Shown here piece after piece: positions 35,886-44,255 of a stretch of 62,818 bases of DNA. Position numbers and translations under genes: made by a program. The notes below the pieces were generated by a model, which saw nothing but the letters and a program-made list of their open reading frames with translations, searched no databases and had not been told where the DNA came from. Source of the stretch: Achromobacter sp. MYb9 (lineage in GTDB: Bacteria; Pseudomonadota; Gammaproteobacteria; Burkholderiales; Burkholderiaceae_B). Every line of letters starts with the position of its first letter. Position 1 is the first letter of the stretch. The stretch lies in NCBI RefSeq assembly GCF_002975275.1, contig NZ_PCOQ01000032.1:1-62818 (forward strand), in the 5' to 3' direction.

Positions 35886-36224
35886 GTGAAACAAGTCACC
35901 GCCATCATCAAACCCTTCAAGCTCGACGAAGTCCGCGAAGCGCTGGCCGAAGTCGGCGTCAGCGGCTTGACCGTGACCGAGGTCAAGGGTTTTGGCCGTC
36001 AAAAAGGCCATACCGAACTCTATCGTGGCGCGGAATACGTCGTGGACTTCCTGCCCAAGATCCGCGTTGAAGTCGTGCTGCCCGATGATCAGGTGGAAGC
36101 CGCCATCGAAGCCGTGGTCAAGGCTGCGCGCACCGGCAAGATCGGCGACGGCAAGATTTTCGTCAGCCCGGTCGAACAAGCCATTCGCATCCGCACCGGC
36201 GAAAGCGACGAAGAGGCGTTGTGA
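35886..36224 (+). CDS. glnB: Nitrogen regulatory protein P-II
   Basis: P-II senses 2-oxoglutarate, ATP/ADP and, through uridylylation, glutamine, and controls glutamine synthetase adenylylation and NtrB. The 112-residue protein is full length: MKQVTAIIKPFKLDEVREAL, the T-loop uridylylation site Y51 (RGAEYVVDFLPK), and the C-terminal signature GKIGDGKIFVSPVEQAIRI. It starts at a GTG (35886) with AGGA just upstream; in-frame codons further up are not conserved. Downstream of nadE, an ammonia/glutamine enzyme, on the same strand. A clean terminator follows. Confidence 0.95.
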   Translation: MKQVTAIIKPFKLDEVREALAEVGVSGLTVTEVKGFGRQKGHTELYRGAEYVVDFLPKIRVEVVLPDDQVEAAIEAVVKAARTGKIGDGKIFVSPVEQAIRIRTGESDEEAL

Positions 36225-36257
36225 GCCCCGCCTGTCGATAAGGCAGCAATTACACCA

Positions 36258-36287
36258 GGGCTGTCCCAACGCGGGACGGCCCTTTTT
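36258..36287 (+). terminator. Rho-independent terminator of glnB
   Basis: GGGCTGTCCC and GGGACGGCCC pair over 10 bp (one G-T wobble) with loop AACGC, followed by TTTTT. Confidence 0.9.
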
Positions 36288-36297
36288 GGTGCAGCCG

Positions 36298-36339
36298 TCT
36301 TCAGGGCTGTCTCTTCGGGGCAATCTCTTCAGGGCAATC
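36298..36339. repeat. Three imperfect 14-bp tandem repeats
   Basis: TCTTCAGGGCTGTC, TCTTCGGGGCAATC and TCTTCAGGGCAATC stand head to tail between the glnB terminator and the gspF stop, with a decayed fourth unit after them. No function is evident; possible slippage-prone spacer. Confidence 0.7.
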
Positions 36340-36380
36340 TTGTCCGGGCCGGCGCACATAGGTTGAAGCGCGGAACTCCC

Positions 36381-37586
36381 TTAGCGGATCAGCTGGTTCA
36401 TCTCAAGAATCGGCATCATCACCGCCAGCACGATCAGCAGCACGAATCCCCCCATCAGCAGGATCAGCGCCGGTTCCAGCAACGCCGTCATCGCCATCGC
36501 GCGCCGTTCCAGGTCGCGCGACAGGTTCTGCGCGCCGCGATCCAGCAACTCGGGCAGGCGGCCGGTCTTTTCGCCGCTGGCGATCAGGTGCACCAGTAGC
36601 GACGGAAACACTTTTTGCGCGCCCAGCGACGCCGACAGGGCCGCGCCTTCGCGCACGCGCGCCGACGCTTCGTCCACGGCCTGGCGCAGCACGTCGTTGC
36701 TTAATGTGCGGCGGGCGGCATCCAGCGCGGTCAGCAAGGCCACGCCGCTGCCGCACAGAATCGCCAGCGTGGACGCGAAGCGCGCCGCGTTCACCCCCAG
36801 CACGAAACGTCCCGCCAGCGGCAGCCGCAACACACGCGCGTGCCACGCGCGCCGCGCCGCCGGCGCCCGCAAGGTATAGCGCCACAACGCGATCAGCACC
36901 ACCAGCGCCACGCCTGTCGCCATGCCCCATTCGCGCACATAGTCGGACAAGCCCAGCATCACGCGGGTCAGCAACGGAAGCTGCTGCTTGGCGTGGTTGA
37001 AGGCCGACACCACCTGCGGCACCACATAGCCCAGCAGGAAGATCACGATGATGACCGACACGCTGCCCACGACCGCAGGGTAGATGAACGCCGTCATCAC
37101 CTTGCTGCGCAACGTGTTGCGTTCTTCGATGTAGTCCGCCAACTTTTCCATGACCTGCGCCAGATCGCCGGACTCTTCGCCCGCGCCGATCAGCGCGCGG
37201 TAGATCTCGGGGAAGTCGCGCGGTCGCGCCGCCAACGCGGTCGACAGCCGGTGGCCGGCGCGCACGTCATCGCGCACGCCGCCCAGCGTGGCGGCAATGT
37301 GCTTCTTTTCGGCCTGCTCCAGCGTTGCGGACAGCGCGGCATCCAACGGCAGCCGCGCGGCCAGCAGGCTGGCCAGCTGACGCGTCAGCCACGCCAGGTC
37401 GGCGTCGGACAGACGGGCGCGCAGGCTGGCGCCCAACCCTTGCGCACGCGCCGCCAGTGACGTCGACAACGGCAACAGCCCACGGCCACGCAACTGGTTG
37501 CGGGCCCCGCGCTCGGAGTCGGCATCGATCGTGCCGCGCACGATTTTTCCAAGCGCGTCGGTGGCTTCGTAACGGAAGGAAGGCAT
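36381..37586 (-). CDS. gspF: Type II secretion inner-membrane platform protein GspF
   Basis: GspF forms the inner-membrane platform that works with the ATPase GspE to build the pseudopilus. The 401-residue protein opens MPSFRYEATDALGKIVRGTI and has two T2SSF domains (about 65-190 and 270-390), each with the family helices (SLLAARLPLDAALS, VLLTALDAAR-like repeat), and three hydrophobic segments, the last near the C-terminus. In most operons gspF follows gspE; here it is on the opposite strand, diverging from gspD with 177 bp between starts. The ATG at 37586 lacks a strong ribosome site; an upstream in-frame start at 37607 is possible. Confidence 0.93.
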   Translation of the reverse strand: MPSFRYEATDALGKIVRGTIDADSERGARNQLRGRGLLPLSTSLAARAQGLGASLRARLSDADLAWLTRQLASLLAARLPLDAALSATLEQAEKKHIAATLGGVRDDVRAGHRLSTALAARPRDFPEIYRALIGAGEESGDLAQVMEKLADYIEERNTLRSKVMTAFIYPAVVGSVSVIIVIFLLGYVVPQVVSAFNHAKQQLPLLTRVMLGLSDYVREWGMATGVALVVLIALWRYTLRAPAARRAWHARVLRLPLAGRFVLGVNAARFASTLAILCGSGVALLTALDAARRTLSNDVLRQAVDEASARVREGAALSASLGAQKVFPSLLVHLIASGEKTGRLPELLDRGAQNLSRDLERRAMAMTALLEPALILLMGGFVLLIVLAVMMPILEMNQLIR

Positions 37587-37657
37587 AGTGAAAGGCAGGG
37601 GCCACACACGAATGCGAAACGTGCAAGAGCCCCGAATTTAAAGGGTTTCCAGCCAGT

Positions 37658-37690
37658 ATGTTGCATGTCAAATATGACCGTAGTGTTGCA
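37658..37690 (-). promoter_or_regulatory. Possible gspF promoter with PHO-like half-site
   Basis: On the minus strand CGGTCAT (37680-37674) is followed after 10 nt by CAACAT, a weak -10. The segment AAATATGACCGTAGTG-TTGCA (37670-37690 on the plus strand) recurs almost exactly before gspG at 47153. A TTGACA also occurs at 37671-37666 but has no good -10 partner. Confidence 0.4.
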
Positions 37691-37716
37691 CTGTCACCCC
37701 GTATACTCCGACGCGC

Positions 37717-37742
37717 TTTCACGTTTTTTCACACGATTTCAC
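37717..37742 (+). repeat. Three TTTCAC direct repeats at 10-bp spacing
   Basis: TTTCAC occurs at 37717, 37727 and 37737, once per helical turn, ending 21 bp before the gspD start. This is the pattern of a multi-site activator or repressor on one DNA face. Confidence 0.5.
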
Positions 37743-37763
37743 GTCTCAGGCACCTATCTCGTC

Positions 37764-40151
37764 ATGCGTCATCTCGCGCAGTTCAGCCTTGCGGTCTTGC
37801 TCGCAGCAAGCCAAATCGGACCGGCACTCGGCACGGCCCACGCCCAACAGGCAGACAACCGTGTCAGCCTGAATTTCGTCGACACCGATATTCCCGCCGT
37901 GTTGCGCGCGCTGTCGCTGTTCACGCATCGGAATTTTCTGGTGGATCCTCGCGTCAAGGGAAAGCTCACGCTGGTGTCGGACCGGCCCGTCGATAGCGGA
38001 CAGGCGCTGGCCATGCTGACGGGCGCGCTGCGCTTGCAGGGGTTCGCGATCGTCGATGTCGATGGCGTGACGCGCGTGGTTCCCGAGGCCGACGCCAAGC
38101 TGCAAGGCAGCGCAGTCGTGGGCAACACACGGCCCGCTGCGCCCGCGCCGGGCGCGCCTGCCGGCGGTGCGGCACGCGGGCCGGTGCCGGTGGCGGCGTT
38201 CGCCAAAGGCAGCAGCAGCGGCGAAATGCTGACTCGCGTGTTCCCGTTGAAATACGAGAACGCCGCGAACCTGGTGCCGGTGCTGCGCCCCATGGTGCCG
38301 CCGAACAACCCCATCAACGCCTACCCCGGCAACAACACGCTGGTGGTGACGGACTACGCGGACAACCTGGAACGAATCGCGCAAGTCATCGCGCGCATCG
38401 ACGTGCCCAGTTCAATCGACACGGACGTGGTGCCCGTGCGGTCGGGCATCGCGACCGACATCGCCATCCTGGCGTCGCAGTTGCTGGATACGCAAAGCAG
38501 CGACCCCACGCAGCGCATTGCCGTCGTGGCGGATCCGCGCAGCAACAGCGTGCTGGTGCGTTCCGGCAGCCCGGCGCGCACGCGGCTCGCCCGCGATCTG
38601 ATTCTGAAACTGGACGCACAGCAGAATCGGGCCGGCAATCTGCATGTGGTCTACATGCGTAACGCGCAGGCCACGCGCATCGCCGAAGTGCTGGGCGGCT
38701 TGTTGACCGGCCAGGCGAATGCCGCGCCGGGCGCCAATGGCGCCAATGGCGCCGCCGGCGGCGCGTCGGGGCCCACGGGCGCAGCCCAAGGCGGCGCCCG
38801 CCCGCAGAACACCGCGGCCAACGCCGGCAGCCAGATGGGGCAGGGCATGTCGGGATCGTCCAAGGGGGGCTTGTCGGGCGAGCAGGAGCGCATCGCCCGC
38901 GAAGACAACAGCACGCAGGCGGTCTCGTATTCCGCAGGCGGCGCCACCATCCAGGCGGATCCAGCGACCAACTCGCTGATCATTTCAGCGCCGGAACCGC
39001 TGTATCGCAGCCTGCGTGAAGTGATCGACCAACTGGACCAGCGGCGTGCGCAAGTGCTGGTGGAAAGCCTGATCGTCGAAGTCAGCGAACAGAAAGCGGC
39101 GGAATTCGGCATCCAGTGGATGACGGGCGCGGGCAACATCAACAGCGGCGGCACCAGCTTCATCGGTGGCACCAATCTGGGGGGCAGCGGCATCACCGGT
39201 TCGGGCCCGACGTCCATCGACGCGCTGGGCGGCGGCTTGAGCCTGGGCGTGGTGAAGGGCACCGTGGACGTGTTGGGCAACGAGGTCATCAACCTGGGCG
39301 TGCTGGCGCGCGCCATGCAGAATTCGGGCGAAGCCAACATCCTGTCCACGCCGAACCTGCTGACGCTGGACAACCAGTCCGCCAGCATCCTCGTGGGCAA
39401 GACCGTGCCGTTCGTGACGGGCCAATACGTGACCTCGGGCAGCAACGGCAGTTCCAATCCGTTCCAGACGATCGAACGCGAGGATGTCGGCCTGAAGCTG
39501 AACATCCGGCCGCAGATATCGGAGGGCGGCGCGGTCAAGCTGGACATCTATCAGGAAGTCAGCAGCATCGACGAAAGCCGTTCGAACTCCACCACCGGCA
39601 TCGTGACCAACAAGCGTGCCATTGACACCAGCGTGCTGATCGACGACGGCCAGATCATCGTGCTGGGCGGCCTGCTGGAAGATAACGTAACGCTGACCAC
39701 CAACGCCGTGCCGGGCCTGAGTTCGCTGCCCGTGATCGGTTCGCTGTTTCGCTACGATTCGCGCACACGCACCAAGACCAACCTGATGGTCTTCCTGCGG
39801 CCCTATGTCGTGCGCGATTCGAACCGCAGCGCCAGCGTCACCATGGACCGCTACGACTACATGCGCCGCGCGCAAGGTGTGGCGCAGCCTGCCAATCATT
39901 GGGCGCTGCCGGACATGCAGGCGCCGATGCTGCCTGCGGCGGGCTCCCCGCCGTCGGTGTCGAACAATGCTTACGACCTGCGGCCCGAACAGCAGGCGGC
40001 CACGATGCGCCGCCCGCCGCCCGCCACCGTTGAATCCTTTGCCGTCCGGCAGGTTCCGGGCATGGCGCCCCAGCGCGATGCATCGACGGCGTTTCGGGTG
40101 TCGCGGTCGATCACAATGGGCGTGGCAGTGGACCCCGAGTCGCTGCTATGA
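37764..40151 (+). CDS. gspD: Type II secretion outer-membrane secretin GspD
   Basis: GspD forms the outer-membrane channel of the T2SS. The 795-residue protein has a signal peptide (FSLAVLLAASQIGPALGTAH, cut near AQQA), an N0 domain (VSLNFVDTDIPAVLRALSLF), repeated N1-N3 domains (FPLKYENAANLVPVLRPM, VVYMRNAQATRIAEVLGGLL) and the secretin core near 480-700 (LVESLIVEVSEQKAAEFGIQ, VLGGLLEDNVTLTTNAVPGL). A Gly/Ala/Asn-rich insert lies inside N3. The C-terminal 90 residues are an extra tail past the secretin. The ATG at 37764 begins the signal sequence. The stop overlaps gspE (ATGA). Confidence 0.95.
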   Translation: MRHLAQFSLAVLLAASQIGPALGTAHAQQADNRVSLNFVDTDIPAVLRALSLFTHRNFLVDPRVKGKLTLVSDRPVDSGQALAMLTGALRLQGFAIVDVDGVTRVVPEADAKLQGSAVVGNTRPAAPAPGAPAGGAARGPVPVAAFAKGSSSGEMLTRVFPLKYENAANLVPVLRPMVPPNNPINAYPGNNTLVVTDYADNLERIAQVIARIDVPSSIDTDVVPVRSGIATDIAILASQLLDTQSSDPTQRIAVVADPRSNSVLVRSGSPARTRLARDLILKLDAQQNRAGNLHVVYMRNAQATRIAEVLGGLLTGQANAAPGANGANGAAGGASGPTGAAQGGARPQNTAANAGSQMGQGMSGSSKGGLSGEQERIAREDNSTQAVSYSAGGATIQADPATNSLIISAPEPLYRSLREVIDQLDQRRAQVLVESLIVEVSEQKAAEFGIQWMTGAGNINSGGTSFIGGTNLGGSGITGSGPTSIDALGGGLSLGVVKGTVDVLGNEVINLGVLARAMQNSGEANILSTPNLLTLDNQSASILVGKTVPFVTGQYVTSGSNGSSNPFQTIEREDVGLKLNIRPQISEGGAVKLDIYQEVSSIDESRSNSTTGIVTNKRAIDTSVLIDDGQIIVLGGLLEDNVTLTTNAVPGLSSLPVIGSLFRYDSRTRTKTNLMVFLRPYVVRDSNRSASVTMDRYDYMRRAQGVAQPANHWALPDMQAPMLPAAGSPPSVSNNAYDLRPEQQAATMRRPPPATVESFAVRQVPGMAPQRDASTAFRVSRSITMGVAVDPESLL

Positions 40152-41575
40152 GCGCGCATCCCTTGCCCTATGCCTGGGCGCGCGCGCAGCGCGCCGTGCT
40201 GTCACTGCGCGCGGGGCAGGTGCAGTTGACGGTCAGCCCGCGTACCCCGGAATGGGCGGTGCGCGAGATCCGGCGGTGCCACGGCGATATCGCCTTGACG
40301 CAGGTGGCCGACGAAGCGCTGGAAACCTTGCTGACGGCGGCCTACAGCCATTCCGAGGACGCCGCATCCGTCATGGGCGTGGCCGAGAACGAGATCGACC
40401 TGGACCGGCTGCTGCAGGACATGCCGGAAGTGGCGGACCTGCTGGAAGCGCAAGACGACGCGCCCGTGATCCGCATGATCAACGCGCTGTTCGCGCAAGC
40501 GGCGCGCGATGGCGCCAGCGATATCCATATCGAGCCTTTCGAGACGCATTCGGTGGTGCGCTACCGCGTGGACGGCACCTTGCGTGACGTGGTGTCGCCA
40601 CGCAAGGCGTTGCACGCCGCGCTGATTTCGCGCATCAAGATCATGGCGCATCTGGACATCGCCGAAAAGCGCTTGCCGCAGGACGGCCGCATCGCGCTGC
40701 GCGTGGGGGGAAGGCCGATCGACGTGCGGGTATCCACGTTGCCGACCGGGCATGGCGAACGCGCCGTGCTGCGCCTGCTGGACAAGGAGGCGGGGCGGCT
40801 GCAGCTGGAGCGGCTGGGCATGTGCCCCGAGGTGCTGGCCCAACTGGATCGCCTGATCCGCCAGCCGCACGGCATCGTGCTGGTGACCGGCCCGACAGGC
40901 AGCGGCAAGACCACCACGCTTTACGCCGCGCTGAGTCGGCTGGACGCCGCCACCAGCAACATCCTGACGGTCGAAGACCCGATTGAGTACGACCTTAACG
41001 GCATCAGCCAGACCCAGGTCAACGCCAAGATAGACATGAGTTTCGCGCTGGCGTTGCGCGCCATCCTGCGCCAGGATCCCGACGTGATCATGATTGGCGA
41101 GATCCGCGATCTTGAGACGGCGCAGATTGCCGTGCAGGCGTCGCTGACGGGCCATCTGGTGCTGGCCACGCTGCACACCAACGATGCCGTGTCGGCGGTG
41201 ACGCGCCTGACGGACATGGGCGTCGAACCCTTCCTGCTGGCGTCGTCGCTGCTTGGCGTGCTGGCGCAACGTCTGGTGCGCAAGCTGTGTCCGGAATGCA
41301 AGAAGCCCGCCATGCTGGATGGCAAACAGGTGTTCCACCCGGTCGGATGTCCGGCCTGCAACCATACGGGCTACAGCGGGCGTTCGGGCATCCACGAGCT
41401 GTTCACGGTGGACGACGAGGCCCGGCGCCTGATCCACGAGGGGCGCGACGAACGCGAATTGCGCCTGGCCGCGGTGGCGGCGGGCATGCGCACCATGCGG
41501 CAGGACGGCCAGCGCTGGGTGGATGGGGGGCAGACGGCGCCCGAGGAAATCGTGCGCGTGACGCGCGACGCATGA
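40148..41575 (+). CDS. gspE: Type II secretion ATPase GspE
   Basis: This cytoplasmic hexameric ATPase powers pseudopilus assembly. The 475 residues include the N2E domain (about 60-170), Walker A GPTGSGKTTTLYA, the Asp box around EDPIEYDLNGISQTQVN, Walker B region RQDPDVIMIGEIRD, and the tetracysteine zinc loop CPECKK...CPACNHTGY near 390-425. The N1E domain that binds GspL is short here. It is coupled to gspD by an ATGA overlap; gspF, normally next, lies instead upstream of gspD in the opposite direction. Confidence 0.95.
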   Translation: MSAHPLPYAWARAQRAVLSLRAGQVQLTVSPRTPEWAVREIRRCHGDIALTQVADEALETLLTAAYSHSEDAASVMGVAENEIDLDRLLQDMPEVADLLEAQDDAPVIRMINALFAQAARDGASDIHIEPFETHSVVRYRVDGTLRDVVSPRKALHAALISRIKIMAHLDIAEKRLPQDGRIALRVGGRPIDVRVSTLPTGHGERAVLRLLDKEAGRLQLERLGMCPEVLAQLDRLIRQPHGIVLVTGPTGSGKTTTLYAALSRLDAATSNILTVEDPIEYDLNGISQTQVNAKIDMSFALALRAILRQDPDVIMIGEIRDLETAQIAVQASLTGHLVLATLHTNDAVSAVTRLTDMGVEPFLLASSLLGVLAQRLVRKLCPECKKPAMLDGKQVFHPVGCPACNHTGYSGRSGIHELFTVDDEARRLIHEGRDERELRLAAVAAGMRTMRQDGQRWVDGGQTAPEEIVRVTRDA

Positions 41576-41676
41576 TGTCTGGCATGGCGTAGCGGGTGGC
41601 GCCGGCGGCAAGTCGGCGCCCGGGATCTGGAGCCTCTGGCGCCCGCGCCACGCGCGCGGCCAGGCGCCGGTCGACG

Positions 41677-42435
41677 CTACTTGCCGGTGCCGAACACCAC
41701 CGTATCCTTAGTGCGCCGCCCCAGGGTGGACATCAGTCCGTCCAGGGCGGCGCGTTGCGCTTGCGTCGCCGAAGGCGCGAACGTGGCCTGGCCTTCGAAA
41801 TTGACGCCGCGCGCCGTCACGCTGCCCTGTCCGGACACTGCCAGCACGCCGTTTTCGGTGCTGAGGAGAAGGGCGGCGCCCGGTTTGCCGGTGCCTTGCA
41901 GCCGCAGCAGGTAGGTGCCCACCGGCGCAACGGAGGTCAAGGCCGTACCGGCATTGCGCCAGCGCAAATCGGCGATCGGACCGGACGGCAGGGGGCCGCC
42001 CAGGCGCAATGCCTGCCAGCTTATCTCGAGCATGCCTTCGGGCGCCAACGTGTTCCACGGCGCGCCCAGGGCGGGCAAGACGGACGCCGGCACGCGCAGG
42101 GACTGCGCCGGCAATGAGATGCCGGTCCAGCCCACGCGGGCGCGCAGCGGGCCTTGCAGCCACGGATGCGAGACCTCCAGAGCCATCGTGTCCCAGCGCC
42201 ATCGCCATTGCACGGCTTGCGGCAAAACGCGCCGCGATCCCGGTGCGCCTAGCGCGATCCAGGCGCTGCCTTGCCATAGGGTGCCGCTGGCGTCGGCCAG
42301 CGTCACCAACGAAGGGTCGGGCTGCAGGGCCAGCAACCAGCGCGCCGGCAGCACGCTGATGGCGGCGGCCAGCGCACAGGCACCGCTGGCCAGCAGCAGG
42401 GCGGCAGCGCGTTTGTTGATACGGGGCAGCGGCAT
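41677..42435 (-). CDS. gspN: Type II secretion protein GspN
   Basis: GspN is a bitopic inner-membrane accessory subunit found in only some T2SSs, including Burkholderia. The 252-residue protein has one N-terminal membrane helix (AAALLLASGACALAAAISVL) followed by a periplasmic domain with the family look (TLADASGTLWQGSAWIALG, QWRWRWDTMALEVSHPWLQ). Its ATG overlaps the gspM stop (shared base at 42435). It is the last gene of the leftward gsp operon; 101 bp separate it from the convergent gspE end. Confidence 0.85.
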   Translation of the reverse strand: MPLPRINKRAAALLLASGACALAAAISVLPARWLLALQPDPSLVTLADASGTLWQGSAWIALGAPGSRRVLPQAVQWRWRWDTMALEVSHPWLQGPLRARVGWTGISLPAQSLRVPASVLPALGAPWNTLAPEGMLEISWQALRLGGPLPSGPIADLRWRNAGTALTSVAPVGTYLLRLQGTGKPGAALLLSTENGVLAVSGQGSVTARGVNFEGQATFAPSATQAQRAALDGLMSTLGRRTKDTVVFGTGK

Positions 42436-43022
42436 CAGCGGGGCCCCGCCTTGTCCGGCAGGGCCAGCGTCACCTGGCCGTTGACCAGACCGGGCAGTGG
42501 CCGGCCGTTGGGGTTGGCGGCGCGGGTCAGTTCGACCTTTTGCGTGGCCAGGCCCCAATCGCGGCCCGCCCCTTCCAGCCAGCGCAGCAGCGCCGATGAT
42601 GGCGCCTGGTTCAGTTCCAGCCGTACACCGCTGCCGGATTCCGGTTGGCCCAGCGTCCACATGCCCGCCGGCAGGCCGCCGCGTTCCAGGCTGGCGCCCA
42701 ATTCCGCCGGGGTAGGCATGCTGGCGGCCGGGGCAGCCGAGCGTTGGCGCAACGACCGCGCCTGCGATGTCAGGTCGGCGACGCTGGCGGCCTGGGTGCG
42801 CAGCGCGGGCAATTCCGCTTGCAGCTTGCGGACGGTGTTCAAAGGCGGCTCGATGAAGACGACGAAGACAATGGCCGCGCCTAACAGCGCGGCTGCGCCG
42901 GTGACCAGCCGGCGTTCGCGCGGCGCCAGCGCCGCGTAGCGCTGGCGCGCGCGGGCCAGCGCCGGGTCCACGGGTTTGCGGATGGATTGCCAGGCGTGTT
43001 GCAGGCGTTGGTTCAGGGTCAT
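42435..43022 (-). CDS. gspM: Type II secretion protein GspM
   Basis: GspM is a bitopic inner-membrane subunit pairing with GspL to anchor the ATPase platform. The 195-residue protein has a short cytoplasmic N-terminus (RYAALAPRERRLVTGAAALL), one membrane helix (about 53-72) and a periplasmic ferredoxin-like domain preceded by a helix (LRTQAASVADLTSQARSLRQ). The start overlaps the gspL stop as ATGA, and the stop overlaps gspN. Confidence 0.87.
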   Translation of the reverse strand: MTLNQRLQHAWQSIRKPVDPALARARQRYAALAPRERRLVTGAAALLGAAIVFVVFIEPPLNTVRKLQAELPALRTQAASVADLTSQARSLRQRSAAPAASMPTPAELGASLERGGLPAGMWTLGQPESGSGVRLELNQAPSSALLRWLEGAGRDWGLATQKVELTRAANPNGRPLPGLVNGQVTLALPDKAGPR

Positions 43023-44011
43023 GGTTGCTTGCGCAGGATGCGCCAGGTGTTGTCGGTGTCGCTGCGTTCCAGTTTCAGGCCCAATGCGGCGGCCTGCTGG
43101 ATCAGCGCCGGGGTTTCCGCGACGCGTTGGGCTTGTTCGCCGGCATCGGCCAGTTGCAGGGTCAGCGCCTGGTCGGCATAGCTCAGGCGTGCGACCTTGT
43201 CGGCCGCGAAGGGCAGCGTCTGCGCGGCGGCGCGGGCCAGTGGCAGGAAGTCCGCCGCGCTGGCCGAGCCCCGGTTGGCCAGCAGCGCGTCCAGGCCTTG
43301 TTGGGCCTGCCGCGCCGGGTCCAGCACCACGGGCAGGTCGGGGAAGGCGGCCAGCACCTGCTGGCGCATGCCGTTCTTCAATGCGTCGGCTTCGGCGCTC
43401 AATTGCGCCGCATGGATGTTCAGGCCTGCGATCCAGACCACGGCTGCCGCCGCGCCCCAACGCCAGACGGGACGCCAGCGCGAGACACGGGCGGGGGCCA
43501 ATTGCGGCATCGCCAGCGACCACGACGGCGATGCCGCCTGCCAACGCGGATCCGCCGGGTCTCGCAAAGGGGCATCCGAGGCGGGCGCCAGCGTCTGCGG
43601 GGCGATGAGCGCATGCGCGCGCAAGCCTTGCGCATTCAACAGGCCCCAGGCCCGGCGCACGGGTTCGCGCGGCGCCCAGGCCAACGGCACCTTGCCATCC
43701 GCGCCGCGCGGGCCATAGCCGATCGCAAGCGCATCCAGATCGCTTAGCACCAGCGGTTCCAGGGCGCTATGGACCGCGGCGGCCATGCGCGCGCGGGCGA
43801 CGGCGGGAATCTGCACCGTGGTGGCGATGACGTCCCCGGGATGCAGCACCGCTTCGCACGCGGCATTCGGATAGGCGTTGCCCAGCGCCTGCAAGGTCAT
43901 TTCGCCTTGCTGCGCGCAACGCCCACGCCGGTCGAACCACGCATAGGGCAACGGCGAACCCGCGCTGAATTCATCCAGGGCAGGTAGCGCGATACGCAGG
44001 GAGTTTTTCAT
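43019..44011 (-). CDS. gspL: Type II secretion protein GspL
   Basis: GspL links the cytoplasmic ATPase GspE to the inner membrane. The 330-residue protein has an actin-like cytoplasmic domain (about 1-170), one membrane helix near 180-200 (WRWGAAAAVVWIAGLNIHAA) and a periplasmic ferredoxin-like domain (about 240-330: VARLSYADQALTLQLADAG). Its start is separated from gspK by 241 bp made almost only of tandem repeats, whereas all other neighbours in this operon overlap, so translation of gspL is not coupled to gspK. A weak ribosome site (GGGG-rich) precedes the ATG. Confidence 0.88.
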   Translation of the reverse strand: MKNSLRIALPALDEFSAGSPLPYAWFDRRGRCAQQGEMTLQALGNAYPNAACEAVLHPGDVIATTVQIPAVARARMAAAVHSALEPLVLSDLDALAIGYGPRGADGKVPLAWAPREPVRRAWGLLNAQGLRAHALIAPQTLAPASDAPLRDPADPRWQAASPSWSLAMPQLAPARVSRWRPVWRWGAAAAVVWIAGLNIHAAQLSAEADALKNGMRQQVLAAFPDLPVVLDPARQAQQGLDALLANRGSASAADFLPLARAAAQTLPFAADKVARLSYADQALTLQLADAGEQAQRVAETPALIQQAAALGLKLERSDTDNTWRILRKQP

Positions 44012-44012
44012 C

Positions 44013-44255
44013 GCGGGGCCGTCCCCAAGATGAAAAGGCCCCCCTGGGGGGCAGCAAGTCCGCGAAGCGGATGTAGCGTGGGGGCATTATTCAGCGGGGC
44101 CGTCCCCAAGATGAAAAGGCCCCCCTGGGGGGCAGCAAGTCCGCGAAGCGGATGTAGCGTGGGGGCATTATTCAGCGGGGCCGTCCCCAAGATGAAAAGG
44201 CCCCCCTGGGGGGCAGCAAGTCCGCGAAGCGGGTGTAGCGTGGGGGCATTATTCA
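44013..44255. repeat. Three tandem 81-bp repeats filling the gspK-gspL gap
   Basis: Copies at 44013-44093, 44094-44174 and 44175-44255 are identical except for one visible base in the third (GGGTGTAG for GGATGTAG). Each holds a near-perfect GCCCCCC-T-GGGGGGC stem, GCAGCAAG, a small TCCGC-GAA-GCGGA hairpin and a GGGGGCATTATTCA end. On the minus strand the large stem is followed by CTTTTC, so each unit is terminator-like in the direction of gsp transcription. The period is 27 codons, so all six frames stay open or closed together; open frames here are repeat artefacts, not genes. The gspK stop is the last triplet of copy 3. Confidence 0.97.

Noticed and set aside
37666..37671. Consensus TTGACA -35 for gspF
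   Set aside because: At 17 bp distance the partner hexamer is AAACCC, so no convincing -10; kept only as an alternative in the promoter entry.
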